Shown: piece by piece, positions 55,695 through 64,000 of the stretch
How the letters are laid out: each line of letters begins with the position of its first letter
How positions within the stretch are numbered: position 1 is the stretch's first letter
Origin: an uncultured Pelagibacteraceae bacterium
GTDB taxonomy: Bacteria; Pseudomonadota; Alphaproteobacteria; Pelagibacterales; Pelagibacteraceae
Length of the DNA stretch: 64,000 nucleotides
Assembly (NCBI GenBank): GCA_902628495.1
Contig: CACONH010000003.1
Coordinates: 42,487-106,486 of the forward strand
Reading direction: 5' to 3'
Program-made: the position numbers and the translations under genes
Notes under the pieces: generated by a model
The model's input: the letters and a program-made list of their open reading frames with translations, nothing else
Databases searched by the model: none
Told to the model about the DNA's origin: nothing

Positions 55695-55709
55695 GAACTT
55701 TTGTAGAAC
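55695..55709. promoter_or_regulatory. Perfect alphaproteobacterial LexA box upstream of lexA
   Basis: GAAC-TTTTGTA-GAAC is an exact GAACN7GAAC, the complement of the GTTCN7GTTC SOS box established in alphaproteobacteria. It lies 24 bases before the lexA ATG, consistent with autoregulation. Confidence 0.9.
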
Positions 55710-55716
55710 ATTATTT

Positions 55717-55731
55717 GTACGATATTTGTTC
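55717..55731. promoter_or_regulatory. Second, imperfect LexA-like box abutting the lexA start
   Basis: GTAC-GATATTT-GTTC matches GTTCN7GTTC with one mismatch, and ends 2 bases before the lexA ATG. It is opposite in orientation to the perfect box 7 bases upstream. A bound repressor here would also block translation initiation sequences. Confidence 0.55.
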
Positions 55732-55733
55732 TT

Positions 55734-56405
55734 ATGCTAACAAAAAAACAAAAAAATTTATTAATGTTTATCAACAAGAAGTTGAGAAGTTCCGGTGTGT
55801 CTCCTTCTTATGAGGAGATGAAAGAATCGTTAAATTTGAAGTCAAAGTCTGGAATTCATCGTTTAATAAGTGCCTTAGAAGAAAGAGGTTTTATAAAAAG
55901 ATTAGCACATAAAGCTAGAGCATTAGAGGTTGTTAAGCTACCTGAAACCGCTTCGGCAAATGATATTTATAACTCTTTTTCACCTAGTGTAATAAAAGGT
56001 GGTTTAGATGAAGAAGGTATAGAAAAAAATGAAGTTCCGGTACTCGGCAAAATAGCTGCCGGAACGCCAGTTGAAGCTATACAAAATGAAGTATCGAGAG
56101 TTCCATTACCTAATAATATTGAAAAAAATGGAGAGTACTTTGGTTTGAAAGTTCAGGGCGACTCAATGATTGAAGCGGGTATTAGTGAGGGTGACACGGT
56201 AATTGTTAAAAAAACTGATACAGCAGAAAATGGAAAAATTGTTGTTGCTTTAATTGATGACCATGAAGCTATGCTTAAAAGAATAAGAAGAAAAGGCAAA
56301 ACAATAGCACTTGAGAGTGCAAACAAAAATTATGAGACTAAAATCTTTGGTCCAGATAGAGTAAAAGTCCAGGGTGTTCTAGTATCTTTGTATAGAAACT
56401 TCTAA
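55734..56405 (+). CDS. lexA: LexA repressor, SOS regulator
   Basis: Represses DNA damage genes and self-cleaves when RecA is activated. The 223 residues have a winged-helix DNA-binding domain ([20 protein letters not shown] then [11 protein letters not shown]), a linker, the cleavage site Ala109-Gly110 (KIAAGTP), and the Ser144/Lys182 catalytic pair (QGDSMIEAG and MLKRIRR). The recognition helix belongs with the GTTCN7GTTC type, and a perfect box precedes the gene. gltX follows after 22 bases. Confidence 0.96.
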   Translation: MLTKKQKNLLMFINKKLRSSGVSPSYEEMKESLNLKSKSGIHRLISALEERGFIKRLAHKARALEVVKLPETASANDIYNSFSPSVIKGGLDEEGIEKNEVPVLGKIAAGTPVEAIQNEVSRVPLPNNIEKNGEYFGLKVQGDSMIEAGISEGDTVIVKKTDTAENGKIVVALIDDHEAMLKRIRRKGKTIALESANKNYETKIFGPDRVKVQGVLVSLYRNF

Positions 56406-56427
56406 AAAAATAGTTTACTAATATTAA

Positions 56428-57825
56428 ATGTCAAAAGTAGCAACTAGATTTGCTCCGTCGCCAACAGGCCCGTTACATATAGGTGGAGTACGAACAGCCT
56501 TATTTAACTGGCTATATTCGAAAAATCAGAATGGTAATTTTTTTTTAAGAATTGAAGATACCGATAAAGAAAGATCCAAAGAGGAATATAGAAAACAAAT
56601 TATTAATTCACTAAAATGGATAGGTATAAACTTTGATGGGGAGGAATACGTACAATCAAAAAAAATAGATGATCATATTAAAGTTGTCCATGAATTATTA
56701 AATAAAGGTAGTGCTTATAAATGTTATTGTTCATCTGAAGAAATTGAGGAACAAAAAAAGAGAGCTAAACAAAAAAAAATTCCATATATTTACGATAGGA
56801 AATGGAGAGATAAAAAAGAAACTGATGCTCCTAAAGATATAAAACCGGTAATAAGATTTAAAAGTAAAATAGATGGAACATCAATATTAAAAGATTTGGT
56901 CCAAGGAGATGTTGAAATTGAAAATAATACGATCGAAGATTTCGTAATCTTAAGAAATGATGGCACTCCGACATATAATTTATCAGCAGCGGTTGACGAC
57001 CATCAAATGAATATGTCACACATAATTAGAGGGGACGATCATAAAATAAATACTTTTAAACAAATTCAAATCTACCAAGCTATGAAATGGGAAATACCTT
57101 CTTTTGCTCATATACCATTAATACATACAATTGACGGAAAAAAACTATCTAAACGAGACAAGGCTTCAACTTTAGATGATTATTCTAAGATTGGCATTAT
57201 TCCTGATGCTCTTAGAAATTATCTCTTAAGATTAGGATGGTCTTACAAAGATAAAGAAATATTTACAATAGAAGAAAGTATTAAATATTTTAACCTTGAA
57301 GGTATAGGTAAATCTCCGTCTAAGCTGGATATGAGCAGAATTTTATCTATGAACGAACACTACATTAAGAACATGAATGAAAATGACTTATTCCATCAGC
57401 TGATTGAATACTGTAATAAATTTAAGAAAGAAATAAAAACCGATAAAGAAGATAAAATAAGAAAATCACTGTCGTTTTTAAAAAATAAAGCCAAAACTTT
57501 GGAAGATATATTTATCAATGGTCAGTATATAATTGCTGATGAAGTAATCTTTAATCAAAATGATATTAAATTAATTGATGAAAAGGCAAAAAAGGTAATT
57601 ACTGACTTTAAAGCTCAATTTGAAAAGATAGATCAACCTAGCAGAGAAATTTTAGAACCAGTTATTAATGGTCTTATAAAATCTAATAACACAAATTTTA
57701 AGGGTGTTGGCCAACCTTTAAGAATATTATTAACTGGTTCAAAATTTGGACCCGGAATATATGATATTATATTGTCTTTAGGAAAAAAAGAGGTTCAAAA
57801 AAGATTAGACACCAAGATAGCTTGA
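56428..57825 (+). CDS. gltX: Glutamyl-tRNA synthetase
   Basis: Class I synthetase that charges tRNA-Glu (and often tRNA-Gln in alphaproteobacteria). The 465 residues have the HIGH-type FAPSPTGPLHIGGVRTALFN, RIEDTDKERS, CYCSSEEIEE, RGDDHKINTFKQIQIYQA and the KLSKRDKASTL loop, and a C-terminal helical anticodon-binding domain ending LGKKEVQKRL. It is downstream of lexA on the same strand. Its last 21 bases overlap the convergent lpxB. Confidence 0.95.
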   Translation: MSKVATRFAPSPTGPLHIGGVRTALFNWLYSKNQNGNFFLRIEDTDKERSKEEYRKQIINSLKWIGINFDGEEYVQSKKIDDHIKVVHELLNKGSAYKCYCSSEEIEEQKKRAKQKKIPYIYDRKWRDKKETDAPKDIKPVIRFKSKIDGTSILKDLVQGDVEIENNTIEDFVILRNDGTPTYNLSAAVDDHQMNMSHIIRGDDHKINTFKQIQIYQAMKWEIPSFAHIPLIHTIDGKKLSKRDKASTLDDYSKIGIIPDALRNYLLRLGWSYKDKEIFTIEESIKYFNLEGIGKSPSKLDMSRILSMNEHYIKNMNENDLFHQLIEYCNKFKKEIKTDKEDKIRKSLSFLKNKAKTLEDIFINGQYIIADEVIFNQNDIKLIDEKAKKVITDFKAQFEKIDQPSREILEPVINGLIKSNNTNFKGVGQPLRILLTGSKFGPGIYDIILSLGKKEVQKRLDTKIA

Positions 57826-58941
57826 AACTACGGCAGCGGCTTCGGCGGACGAAGAGGTTTTAGATTTGATTTCATTTAATGTATTACTAACATCATAAAT
57901 TTGTTTTTTAATAAGTTCTGGATTTTTTAAAAAAAAGACGACAGATCTAAAGATTTCTTTTGAATTACATTCATTTTGAATTAATTCAGGTATTATTTCT
58001 TTTTGGTTAATAATATTAATTATATTAGCGAATTTTACTTTAACTAAAAATTTTACAATAAAAAAATTTATCAAATTCATTTTATAGATAATAATTGATG
58101 GTACTTTTAAATTACAAATCTCTAAAGAAACAGTTCCAGATTTAGCGACTGCAAATACAGATTTTGATAATATTTGAGATTTAATATTTTCATCTGATAT
58201 AACGTCAACATTAATTAATTTTTTTTTTTTTAATTCATCTTTTATTAAATTTTTATTTTGATCAGTTGCATGAAAAACAAAATAATATTGATTAAATTTT
58301 TCATTCATTAATTTGATAAAATTTAATAGTATTGGTAATAATATATTTGTTTCTGATGTTCGGCTTCCAGCAAATAAGGATATTATTTTTTTATCGTTTT
58401 TTATTATATTAGATAAATCAGTCTTAATATTTTCTTTATTTTCGAGTAATGGATGCCCCACAAAAGTGTTTTTGATATTTTCTTTATCAAAGTATTTTTT
58501 TTCAAAATTGAATAGTAAAAGAATATGGTCTAAAAATTTTTTAAATTTTTTAACCCTTCCCTCTCTCCAGACCCATACTTGAGGAGCAACATAGTGAATA
58601 GTTTTTATCTTGGGATTTTTTTTTTTAACTTTTTCGGCAACTCTTAAAGTAAAATCCGGACTATCCACACTTAGTAATATGTCAGGATTGAATTCAATTA
58701 TCTTTTTAACAGTTGTGTTAATTTTGTTTCTAATTTTTAATATATTTAAAATAACGCTAGTAAAACCAATATAAGTTATTTCTTTAAGATCATATATAGA
58801 TTTGACACCTTGTGAATTTAAATGATAACCACCGACACTTAAATATTCTATATTGGAATGATTTTTTTTAAGTTTAGCAACTACCGTTGATGCCAATTTA
58901 TCTCCCGAAGGTTCCCCAGTTAAGATAAAAATTTTTTTCAT
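57805..58941 (-). CDS. lpxB: Lipid-A-disaccharide synthase
   Basis: Joins two acylated glucosamines to form the lipid A disaccharide at the inner membrane. The 378 residues show the N-terminal ILTGEPSGDKLASTVV, SVGGYHLNSQG, SVDSPDFTLRVA, HYVAPQVWVWREGRVKK and FVGHPLLE, then LFAGSRTSET and SGTVSLEI. The C-terminus is Ala/Ser-rich (TSSSAEAAAVVSSYLGV) and gives an unusually G+C-rich stretch. The ATG overlaps lpxI by 4 bases. Confidence 0.95.
   Translation of the reverse strand: MKKIFILTGEPSGDKLASTVVAKLKKNHSNIEYLSVGGYHLNSQGVKSIYDLKEITYIGFTSVILNILKIRNKINTTVKKIIEFNPDILLSVDSPDFTLRVAEKVKKKNPKIKTIHYVAPQVWVWREGRVKKFKKFLDHILLLFNFEKKYFDKENIKNTFVGHPLLENKENIKTDLSNIIKNDKKIISLFAGSRTSETNILLPILLNFIKLMNEKFNQYYFVFHATDQNKNLIKDELKKKKLINVDVISDENIKSQILSKSVFAVAKSGTVSLEICNLKVPSIIIYKMNLINFFIVKFLVKVKFANIINIINQKEIIPELIQNECNSKEIFRSVVFFLKNPELIKKQIYDVSNTLNEIKSKTSSSAEAAAVVSSYLGV
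57840..57854 (+). terminator. Possible weak terminator for gltX inside the lpxB 3' end
   Basis: CTTCG-GCGGA-CGAAG can form a 5-base-pair hairpin 15 bases after the gltX stop, followed by AGGTTTTAG. The stem is short and the T-run poor, so this is tentative. It lies in a locally G+C-rich patch coding for the LpxB tail. Confidence 0.3.
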
Positions 58942-59732
58942 TTTACAGAGATAAACATCCTATTTTTATTGGCAAAGCTAATACATTTATTTTTATCTAA
59001 AAAAATGTGTCGCTTGTTTTTTACAACAACTCCTTTTAACCCAGCGGCTTTACTTTGTTTCATTGTTTTTAAACCAACTGTAGGTAGATCAATTCTAAGG
59101 TCTTGTTTTTTCTTTGGAAATTTAACCAAAACTCCATGATTTTTGAATTTTTTGTTTCTGCTTTTTTTTAACATTTTTTTAGTGCCACCTTTGCTTTCTA
59201 CTGAAACAACTTTATTGTTTCTAACTACAATACCTTGACTAAAATTATATTGATCTAAGCTATATAATGTTTTAATTGCTTTTTTGATATCCAATTTATC
59301 TTGTTTATTTGGTTTAATTTTTGAATAATTGCCTCTTTTAAGTGTTAACTCCGGATTAAATTTAAGTGAATTTTCAGTTTTAATTTTATTTTGTGCTAAT
59401 ATTTTTATAATTTCTTTAAGAATTGCAGCATCCCCAAGTTTGGATGCTTTTATTATTCTTGGAATATAATAAACACCTTTAAGATCTAGCCTTAATTTAG
59501 AAAGATTTGGTTTATTGACTTTTCCAGCAAATAATACATTTTTGCAATTATTTTTCTTCAGAATATTAATAATTTTACCAAATTGGCCTGGAGAAACCGG
59601 ATAAGTTTTTTTATTTTGTCTAAATTTTTTAGTTTTTGATAAATCTATTATTAAATATTTTATTTTTTTTTTCTTTATAGTTTTAAGAATTTGATTTGGA
59701 AAATCGGTGTCGCCAAAAATTAATCCTATCAT
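58938..59732 (-). CDS. lpxI: UDP-2,3-diacylglucosamine pyrophosphatase LpxI
   Basis: Hydrolyses UDP-2,3-diacylglucosamine to lipid X, the alternative to LpxH. I start at the ATG at 59732 (MIGLIFGDTDFPNQI, 264 residues); the longer ORF-track start would run into lpxA by 53 bases, whereas this start lies one base past its stop. Family features are VSPGQFGKIINILKKNNC, FAGKVNKPNL, LGDAAILKEI, SQGIVVRNNKVVSVE (E-containing loop) and DLPTVGLKTMKQSKAAGLKG with the catalytic Asp. Its place between lpxA and lpxB is standard for alphaproteobacteria. Confidence 0.92.
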   Translation of the reverse strand: MIGLIFGDTDFPNQILKTIKKKKIKYLIIDLSKTKKFRQNKKTYPVSPGQFGKIINILKKNNCKNVLFAGKVNKPNLSKLRLDLKGVYYIPRIIKASKLGDAAILKEIIKILAQNKIKTENSLKFNPELTLKRGNYSKIKPNKQDKLDIKKAIKTLYSLDQYNFSQGIVVRNNKVVSVESKGGTKKMLKKSRNKKFKNHGVLVKFPKKKQDLRIDLPTVGLKTMKQSKAAGLKGVVVKNKRHIFLDKNKCISFANKNRMFISVK

Positions 59733-59733
59733 T

Positions 59734-60513
59734 TTATGAAAAGGGTGTACAAATAGATCTTTTTTTGTCTTTAGTAATAAAGTCAATCACATCTTTTACC
59801 AAAGAATTTTCTTTAAAAACGTCATTTAAATTATCGATATTTTCATTAATATTTTTTGATGCAAATATTTTCTTATAAGCCTCCGACAGTTCCATGATTA
59901 TTTTATTTTCAAATTTTGCTCTTCTTAAACCAATTAAGTTTAACCCTTGTAAAACATTTCTATTTCCCGTTGAAAGGCCATAAGGAATAACATCATTTAA
60001 AACTCCTGTCATACCTCCTATCATTGCCATTTTACCTATTCTTGTGAATTGTTGAACTGCGGAATTTCCTCCTATGACGACATTATCATCAATAATAACG
60101 TGTCCTCCTAATGGAACATTGTTTGCTATTATAACATTATTACCTACCATACAATCGTGTGCAACATGAGAAGAGATCATAAAAAGACAATTATCTCCAA
60201 TTTTTGTTGATCCACCTCCACCAACTGTCCCTGGATTTACGGTTACATATTCTCTAAATTTATTATTATTTCCAATAATTAACTTGGTATCTTCACCATT
60301 ATATTTTAAATCTTGTGGATCATTGCCTATAGATGCAAAAGGATAGAATTTATTTCCACCTCCAATTTTAGTATTTCCAACAATGTTTACATGGGAATGA
60401 ATAACGACATTTTCACCTATTTCAACATTTGGACCAATCACACTAAAGGGACCAACGCTAACACTTGAATCAACTTTAGCATTTTTATCTACCATTGCAG
60501 TTTTATGTATCAT
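59734..60513 (-). CDS. lpxA: UDP-N-acetylglucosamine acyltransferase
   Basis: First acyl transfer of lipid A synthesis. The 259 residues form a left-handed parallel beta helix with hexapeptide repeats (VSVGPFSVIGPNVEIGENVV), the conserved FASIGNDPQDLKY, and the catalytic His in SSHVAHDCMVGNNVIIANN, followed by a C-terminal helical domain with RRAKFENKIIMELSEAYK. It overlaps lpxD by 4 bases and precedes lpxI with a one-base gap. Confidence 0.95.
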   Translation of the reverse strand: MIHKTAMVDKNAKVDSSVSVGPFSVIGPNVEIGENVVIHSHVNIVGNTKIGGGNKFYPFASIGNDPQDLKYNGEDTKLIIGNNNKFREYVTVNPGTVGGGGSTKIGDNCLFMISSHVAHDCMVGNNVIIANNVPLGGHVIIDDNVVIGGNSAVQQFTRIGKMAMIGGMTGVLNDVIPYGLSTGNRNVLQGLNLIGLRRAKFENKIIMELSEAYKKIFASKNINENIDNLNDVFKENSLVKDVIDFITKDKKRSICTPFS

Positions 60514-61487
60514 TTATTTTCTCTTAAAAAATTTTTTAAGTTTTTTGCTGGATACCCCATTACTTTGGTATTGTCAGGAATATCTTTTATTACTCCACTA
60601 CCTCCGCCGATTTGGACATTATTACCTATTTTAAGATGACCTGAAATTCCAGCTTGACCACCTATCATAACATTATTCCCAATAACCGAACTTCCAGCAA
60701 ATCCTACTTGACCAGCTATTATACAATTTTCACCTATCTTTACATTGTGAGCTATATGAATTTGGTTGTCTAAAAAGGTATTTTTTCCGATCACTGTATT
60801 AGAGAGTGATCCACGGTCAATTGTTGAACTACAACCTATTTCAACATTATCCTCGATAATAACTACACCAATTTGTGGGTATCTAAAATTAGCTTTTTTG
60901 TCAGGAAAAAAACCAAAACCTTTTTTACCTATTATGCACCCATCTAAGATATGAACATTATTTTTAATTAACGAGTTTCTAATTATAACATTTGAACCAA
61001 TTGTACAGTTATCACCAATTGATACATTGGTTTCAATAATAGAATTATGTCCAATCAAACAATTAGATCCAATTTTAACATTCTTGCCAATTAAAACATT
61101 TCTTCCAAATTTTACTTTGTTTTTAAATTGTATATTTTCAATTTTTTCAACATTAACGTCAAAATCATCTGTAACAGAATTTGGGTAAAATTTTTTAGTT
61201 ATTTTGGCAACATCTAATAAAATTTTATCTGAAATTATTGTTTTGCAAGTAGTCGGTAATAGTGATTTTAAATTTTCACTGGTCACACAAAATGATGCAT
61301 TTGTATATTTAGCAAGTTCACCATACTTTTTTGAATGTAAAAAAGTCATGTCACCTTTTTTTGACGAACTTAAATCTTTAATATCATTTATTTTTTCGTC
61401 TGAAAAAGATTGGTCTTTTATAGATATCAATTTGAGTAAATCATTAATTTTGTAAGGTCCTGTGTTTTTAAAAAAAGGATTTATCAT
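60510..61487 (-). CDS. lpxD: UDP-3-O-(3-hydroxyacyl)glucosamine N-acyltransferase
   Basis: Adds the second, N-linked acyl chain in lipid A synthesis. I start at the ATG at 61487 (MINPFFKNTGPYKINDLL, 325 residues); the ORF track begins at an upstream TTG. It has an N-terminal uridine-binding domain (KGDMTFLHSKKYGELAKYT in part), long hexapeptide repeats, GCSSTIDRGSLSNTVIG and the catalytic region IHIAHNVKIGENCIIAGQVG. It lies between fabZ and lpxA; the usual order puts lpxD before fabZ. Confidence 0.94.
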   Translation of the reverse strand: MINPFFKNTGPYKINDLLKLISIKDQSFSDEKINDIKDLSSSKKGDMTFLHSKKYGELAKYTNASFCVTSENLKSLLPTTCKTIISDKILLDVAKITKKFYPNSVTDDFDVNVEKIENIQFKNKVKFGRNVLIGKNVKIGSNCLIGHNSIIETNVSIGDNCTIGSNVIIRNSLIKNNVHILDGCIIGKKGFGFFPDKKANFRYPQIGVVIIEDNVEIGCSSTIDRGSLSNTVIGKNTFLDNQIHIAHNVKIGENCIIAGQVGFAGSSVIGNNVMIGGQAGISGHLKIGNNVQIGGGSGVIKDIPDNTKVMGYPAKNLKNFLRENK

Positions 61488-61541
61488 TAGTAGGTTTAAT
61501 ATCAAAACTTACTTTAAATGCTTATCAAGATTTATTGCTAA

Positions 61542-61988
61542 TTATTTCCTATCGACAATTGTTGCAGACCACACGGCATCAGCCATTTTTATATTTTGAA
61601 CAAATGCTTCTCCTTTGTATTTCCATACTCGTCCATGTGATCTAATTGCTTCAATTTTTAGCTCCAGTTTACAATCAGGTAGAACTGGGTTTCTAAATCT
61701 AGCTTTTTCAACATTCATCAAATATACTAATTTGTTTTCATAAGTCTCTTTATCTAATCCATGAGCAGTTAATGCAGCGGCAGCTTGTCCGAAAGCCTCG
61801 ACTATTAAAACACCAGGCATCACAGGTTGACCTGGAAAATGTCCTTGAACAAAAAAACTATCTTTTTTTACATTAACTATTGCGGTCGCTGAAAATAACT
61901 TTTTAATATCAACCAGTTCATCAATTAATAACATAGGTTCTCTATGTGGTAACAAATTTTCTATATCTTTTTTCGATAAAGTAGTCAT
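61542..61988 (-). CDS. fabZ: 3-hydroxyacyl-ACP dehydratase
   Basis: Dehydrates 3-hydroxyacyl-ACP in fatty acid elongation; it draws on the same hydroxyacyl-ACP pool used by LpxA and LpxD. The 148-residue hot-dog fold shows LLPHREPMLLIDEL, the catalytic His in QGHFPGQPVMPGVLIVEAFG with the catalytic Glu, and MNVEKARFRNPVLPDCKLEL. It lies 3 bases after ompH and 54 bases before the lpxD ATG. Confidence 0.95.
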   Translation of the reverse strand: MTTLSKKDIENLLPHREPMLLIDELVDIKKLFSATAIVNVKKDSFFVQGHFPGQPVMPGVLIVEAFGQAAAALTAHGLDKETYENKLVYLMNVEKARFRNPVLPDCKLELKIEAIRSHGRVWKYKGEAFVQNIKMADAVWSATIVDRK

Positions 61989-61991
61989 ATT

Positions 61992-62513
61992 TCAATTAAC
62001 TTTAATATCTTTAATTTCTTTATTTGTTAATGATAATATTTCATCAGTTATTTCAATTTCTTTTTTTCCCATAATAATATTTTTTTTTTGTAGTATTAAA
62101 CTTATTGAGTTTTCTTTTGCATATTCTTTTAGAATTGGGGATAATTTAGAAATTAATTTATTAGTAGCGACTATCCTCAGTTTATTTATATTATCTCTTG
62201 ATTTAACTTGTTCTCTTTGAAAATTAATAATTTCTGATCTAAGACTAGTGAGCTCTTTTTGAAAATCCTCCTGACTCATAATGTTTTTTTGAGCTATTAT
62301 TTTTTTTTCCTTTTTTTTTAAAATTTCATCGTTTTTTTTAAATTTTTCTAAATCTTTATTATAAATTTTTTCAAGTTGGTTTTTTATAGATTTACCTGCG
62401 ATAGATTCTTGCATTATCTTATCTACATTTAAATAAACAATTTTTTGTTCATCAGCTAAAGAGGAAAAAATTGTTAAAAAAAAAAAAATAATTATTAAAA
62501 ATCTTTTTAGCAT
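61992..62513 (-). CDS. skp: OmpH/Skp-family periplasmic chaperone
   Basis: Holds unfolded outer-membrane proteins on the way to BamA. The 173 residues start with a signal peptide (MLKRFLIIIFFFLTIFSSLA), then KIVYLNVDKIMQES, a long Lys/Glu-rich coiled coil (about 45-125) forming the Skp tentacles, and a C-terminal beta segment. Sequence conservation is low, but the layout and the position right after bamA support the call. It shares one base with bamA (TAATG). Confidence 0.88.
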   Translation of the reverse strand: MLKRFLIIIFFFLTIFSSLADEQKIVYLNVDKIMQESIAGKSIKNQLEKIYNKDLEKFKKNDEILKKKEKKIIAQKNIMSQEDFQKELTSLRSEIINFQREQVKSRDNINKLRIVATNKLISKLSPILKEYAKENSISLILQKKNIIMGKKEIEITDEILSLTNKEIKDIKVN

Positions 62514-64000
62514 TAAAAAGTTGTTCCAATATTGAATTGAAAACCTTCAAACTCATCTGTACTTTTTTTTTGGAGTGCGTGTGAAAAAGTTAAATTTAAA
62601 GGTCCTACCGGCGTCCACCACTCAACACCTGCTCCTGTTGAAACTCTTAAATAATTAGAATCATCAAAATCTGATGATCTATAATCTGTACCCCAAACAT
62701 TTCCAAAATCTAAAAAATAATTGAATTCAAAATTTTGCAGATTTGGTGCTACCATAGGAAGATTACTTGTAAAACTTAAAGCTGCTGCGTAATTTCCTCC
62801 AACATGATCATCTCCTTGATCAACTGGTCCTATTCTTCCTGGTTTAAAACCTCTTAATCTTTTTCTTGGTAGTCCAATTCTTTCAGATATTCTAACATCA
62901 TCAGTTAAGCCGGTAGTATTTTTTAAGAATAAACCAACACTTGCTGTTGTTTCAGATATAGTTAAGTAATGATCATAAATGTATCCTGATGTAATAGTAC
63001 TGCTTTCTGAAATTAATGGTAAAGTTTGAAAAAATTTACTTCTAAATCCATCTGATGTTTGAAATCTTTGATTTCTTACATCATAATCAAAGGCATATCC
63101 TATATTAGATGTAAAATAATTACCCTCTTGTTTTTTTATAGAATTGCTAGCTAAAGAATTTGTCTCTAATTTTTCTGCAACAGTTTTAAATGAGGGACTG
63201 AAAAATAAATTATCGTATTGCTCAAATTTAGTCCCAAAGCTAAATCCAGCTTCACTAGAATCGTATCCACTGACATCCATTTTATCATTATTAATAGCAA
63301 AAAAACTTGTCGACAATGATTTTTCAGTATAATTAAAATTAGGATTGTTAACTGTGAACTCTCCTTTTACTCTTTCTTCACTCAAAGACAAAGATGACAC
63401 AAGACCAATTCCTCTACCCATAAAGTTTTTTTCAGAGACAGAAAATCCTATTGTTCCACCATCATTTCCAATACCCGCAGAAGCTAAAATTTCACCTGTT
63501 GGTTTTTCCTCAACTGTAATTTTAATATTTTTTTGTTGAGAGTTATCAATAGAGATAATTTCGTCTTTTACATCACCAAATATTCTTAAAGCTTTTAAAT
63601 TATTTATAGATTTAGCATGTAATAATTTATTAAAAGGGTCGCCCTCGTCAACCTCAAGCTGGTTTCTAATTACTTTTTCTTCAGTGATATTATTACCAAA
63701 TATGTCTATTCTATTTACAAAAAACTTGTCACTTTCTATAACTGCAAATTTTAAATCTAACTTATCATTATTCACTTCATCAATTTCTATTGTTGCATCA
63801 ATAAAATCATAAAGTCTTGAAACTGAAATTTTATCAATTTCCTTAATAACTTTATTTATTTCATTTAGTGAATATTTTTTATCTTTAAGATCTTCTATGG
63901 AGTTTGTAACTTCTTTAAAATCTTTAGGATCGTAATCAATTGGTATATCAAGTGTAGCATTATTTATAGTATATCTATTTCCAGAATTAATATTATATAT
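62513..64000 (-). CDS. bamA: Outer membrane protein assembly factor BamA, N-terminus cut by window edge
   Basis: Core of the machine that inserts beta-barrel proteins in the outer membrane. The ORF track begins at an internal GTG (63775), but the frame is open to the window edge (…FIDATIEIDEVNNDKL…), giving about 495 residues. Visible are POTRA repeats (VNRIDIFGNNITEEKVIRNQ, DEGDPFNKL) and the 16-strand barrel with the family's RGFKPGRIGP motif (VRGF-like, loop 6) and GVEWWTPVGPLNLTFSHAL near the C-terminus, ending with the aromatic FNIGTTF. The signal peptide and first POTRA domains are outside the window. Confidence 0.95.
   Translation of the reverse strand: MYNINSGNRYTINNATLDIPIDYDPKDFKEVTNSIEDLKDKKYSLNEINKVIKEIDKISVSRLYDFIDATIEIDEVNNDKLDLKFAVIESDKFFVNRIDIFGNNITEEKVIRNQLEVDEGDPFNKLLHAKSINNLKALRIFGDVKDEIISIDNSQQKNIKITVEEKPTGEILASAGIGNDGGTIGFSVSEKNFMGRGIGLVSSLSLSEERVKGEFTVNNPNFNYTEKSLSTSFFAINNDKMDVSGYDSSEAGFSFGTKFEQYDNLFFSPSFKTVAEKLETNSLASNSIKKQEGNYFTSNIGYAFDYDVRNQRFQTSDGFRSKFFQTLPLISESSTITSGYIYDHYLTISETTASVGLFLKNTTGLTDDVRISERIGLPRKRLRGFKPGRIGPVDQGDDHVGGNYAAALSFTSNLPMVAPNLQNFEFNYFLDFGNVWGTDYRSSDFDDSNYLRVSTGAGVEWWTPVGPLNLTFSHALQKKSTDEFEGFQFNIGTTF

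Noticed and set aside
1-64000. CRISPR arrays, insertion sequences, prophage, toxin-antitoxin pairs, gene transfer islands
   Set aside because: No regularly spaced repeats, transposase, integrase or phage genes, and no foreign-looking composition block were seen; the window is core chromosome.

Overview
This 64 kb window is chromosomal DNA from a streamlined, very A+T-rich alphaproteobacterium. Gene content, gene order and the extreme packing point to the SAR11 clade (Candidatus Pelagibacter or a close relative). Most neighbours overlap by 1-40 bases or are a few bases apart, the one-base TAATG stop/start overlap recurs, and the longest gene-free stretch is about 170 bases. I see no insertion sequence, prophage, CRISPR array, rRNA or long repeat. 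Two genes run off the edges and so are missing from the ORF track: tgt at the left end and bamA at the right end.

Layout. 1-5044 (minus): ssb, gyrA, coaD, a periplasmic cyclophilin and tgt. 5119-8624 (plus): uvrA and a PuuD-like membrane protein. 8621-19389 (minus): one long run dgt-argS-small membrane protein-nagZ-scpA-scpB-tatABC-serS-yajC-secD-secF, joining translation, chromosome segregation and two protein export systems. 19440-20533 (plus): an iron-sulfur carrier and xthA. 20540-23587: a complete zinc regulon, znuA divergent from znuC-znuB-zur, with a twin Zur operator in between. 23639-24992 (plus): a tiny membrane protein and a distant PiT-like transporter. 25016-30554 (minus): valS-ilvD-manC. 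30673-30873: tRNA-Cys and tRNA-Asn. 30876-35653 (minus): an XRE regulator and the general amino acid ABC transporter aapJQMP. 35825-35901: tRNA-Arg. 35929-41832 (minus): ntrY-ntrX-trkA-trkH. 41863-43928 (plus): ispDF, pgpA, pncC. 43911-50373 (minus): tpiA-secG-pyrG-kdsA-eno-ftsB-lipA-coq10. 50430-57825 (plus): a PpiD-like chaperone, trpE-trpG-trpD-trpC, lexA, gltX. 57805-64000 (minus): the outer-membrane/lipid A cluster bamA-ompH-fabZ-lpxD-lpxA-lpxI-lpxB.

How the genes work together. The window is mostly housekeeping: export (Sec, Tat), envelope assembly (Bam, lipid A, KDO), DNA maintenance (gyrase, SSB, UvrA, XthA, LexA), tRNA charging (Arg, Ser, Val, Glu), tryptophan and branched-chain amino acid synthesis, and high-affinity uptake of amino acids, zinc and potassium.

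The most interesting points are departures from family norms. The visible part of Tgt has lost all three zinc-binding cysteines while keeping its catalytic core. NtrX lacks the sigma-54 contact loop. The PiT-like transporter is highly divergent but still shows the two-fold PiT repeat. The Zur regulator has an unusual sensor-site ligand set. The regulatory DNA includes two perfect Zur boxes arranged as one symmetrical element, a perfect alphaproteobacterial LexA box in front of lexA (with none in front of ssb/uvrA), and a consensus promoter that would give the PuuD-like gene a leaderless mRNA. All functional calls rest on reading the sequence; no database search was run.
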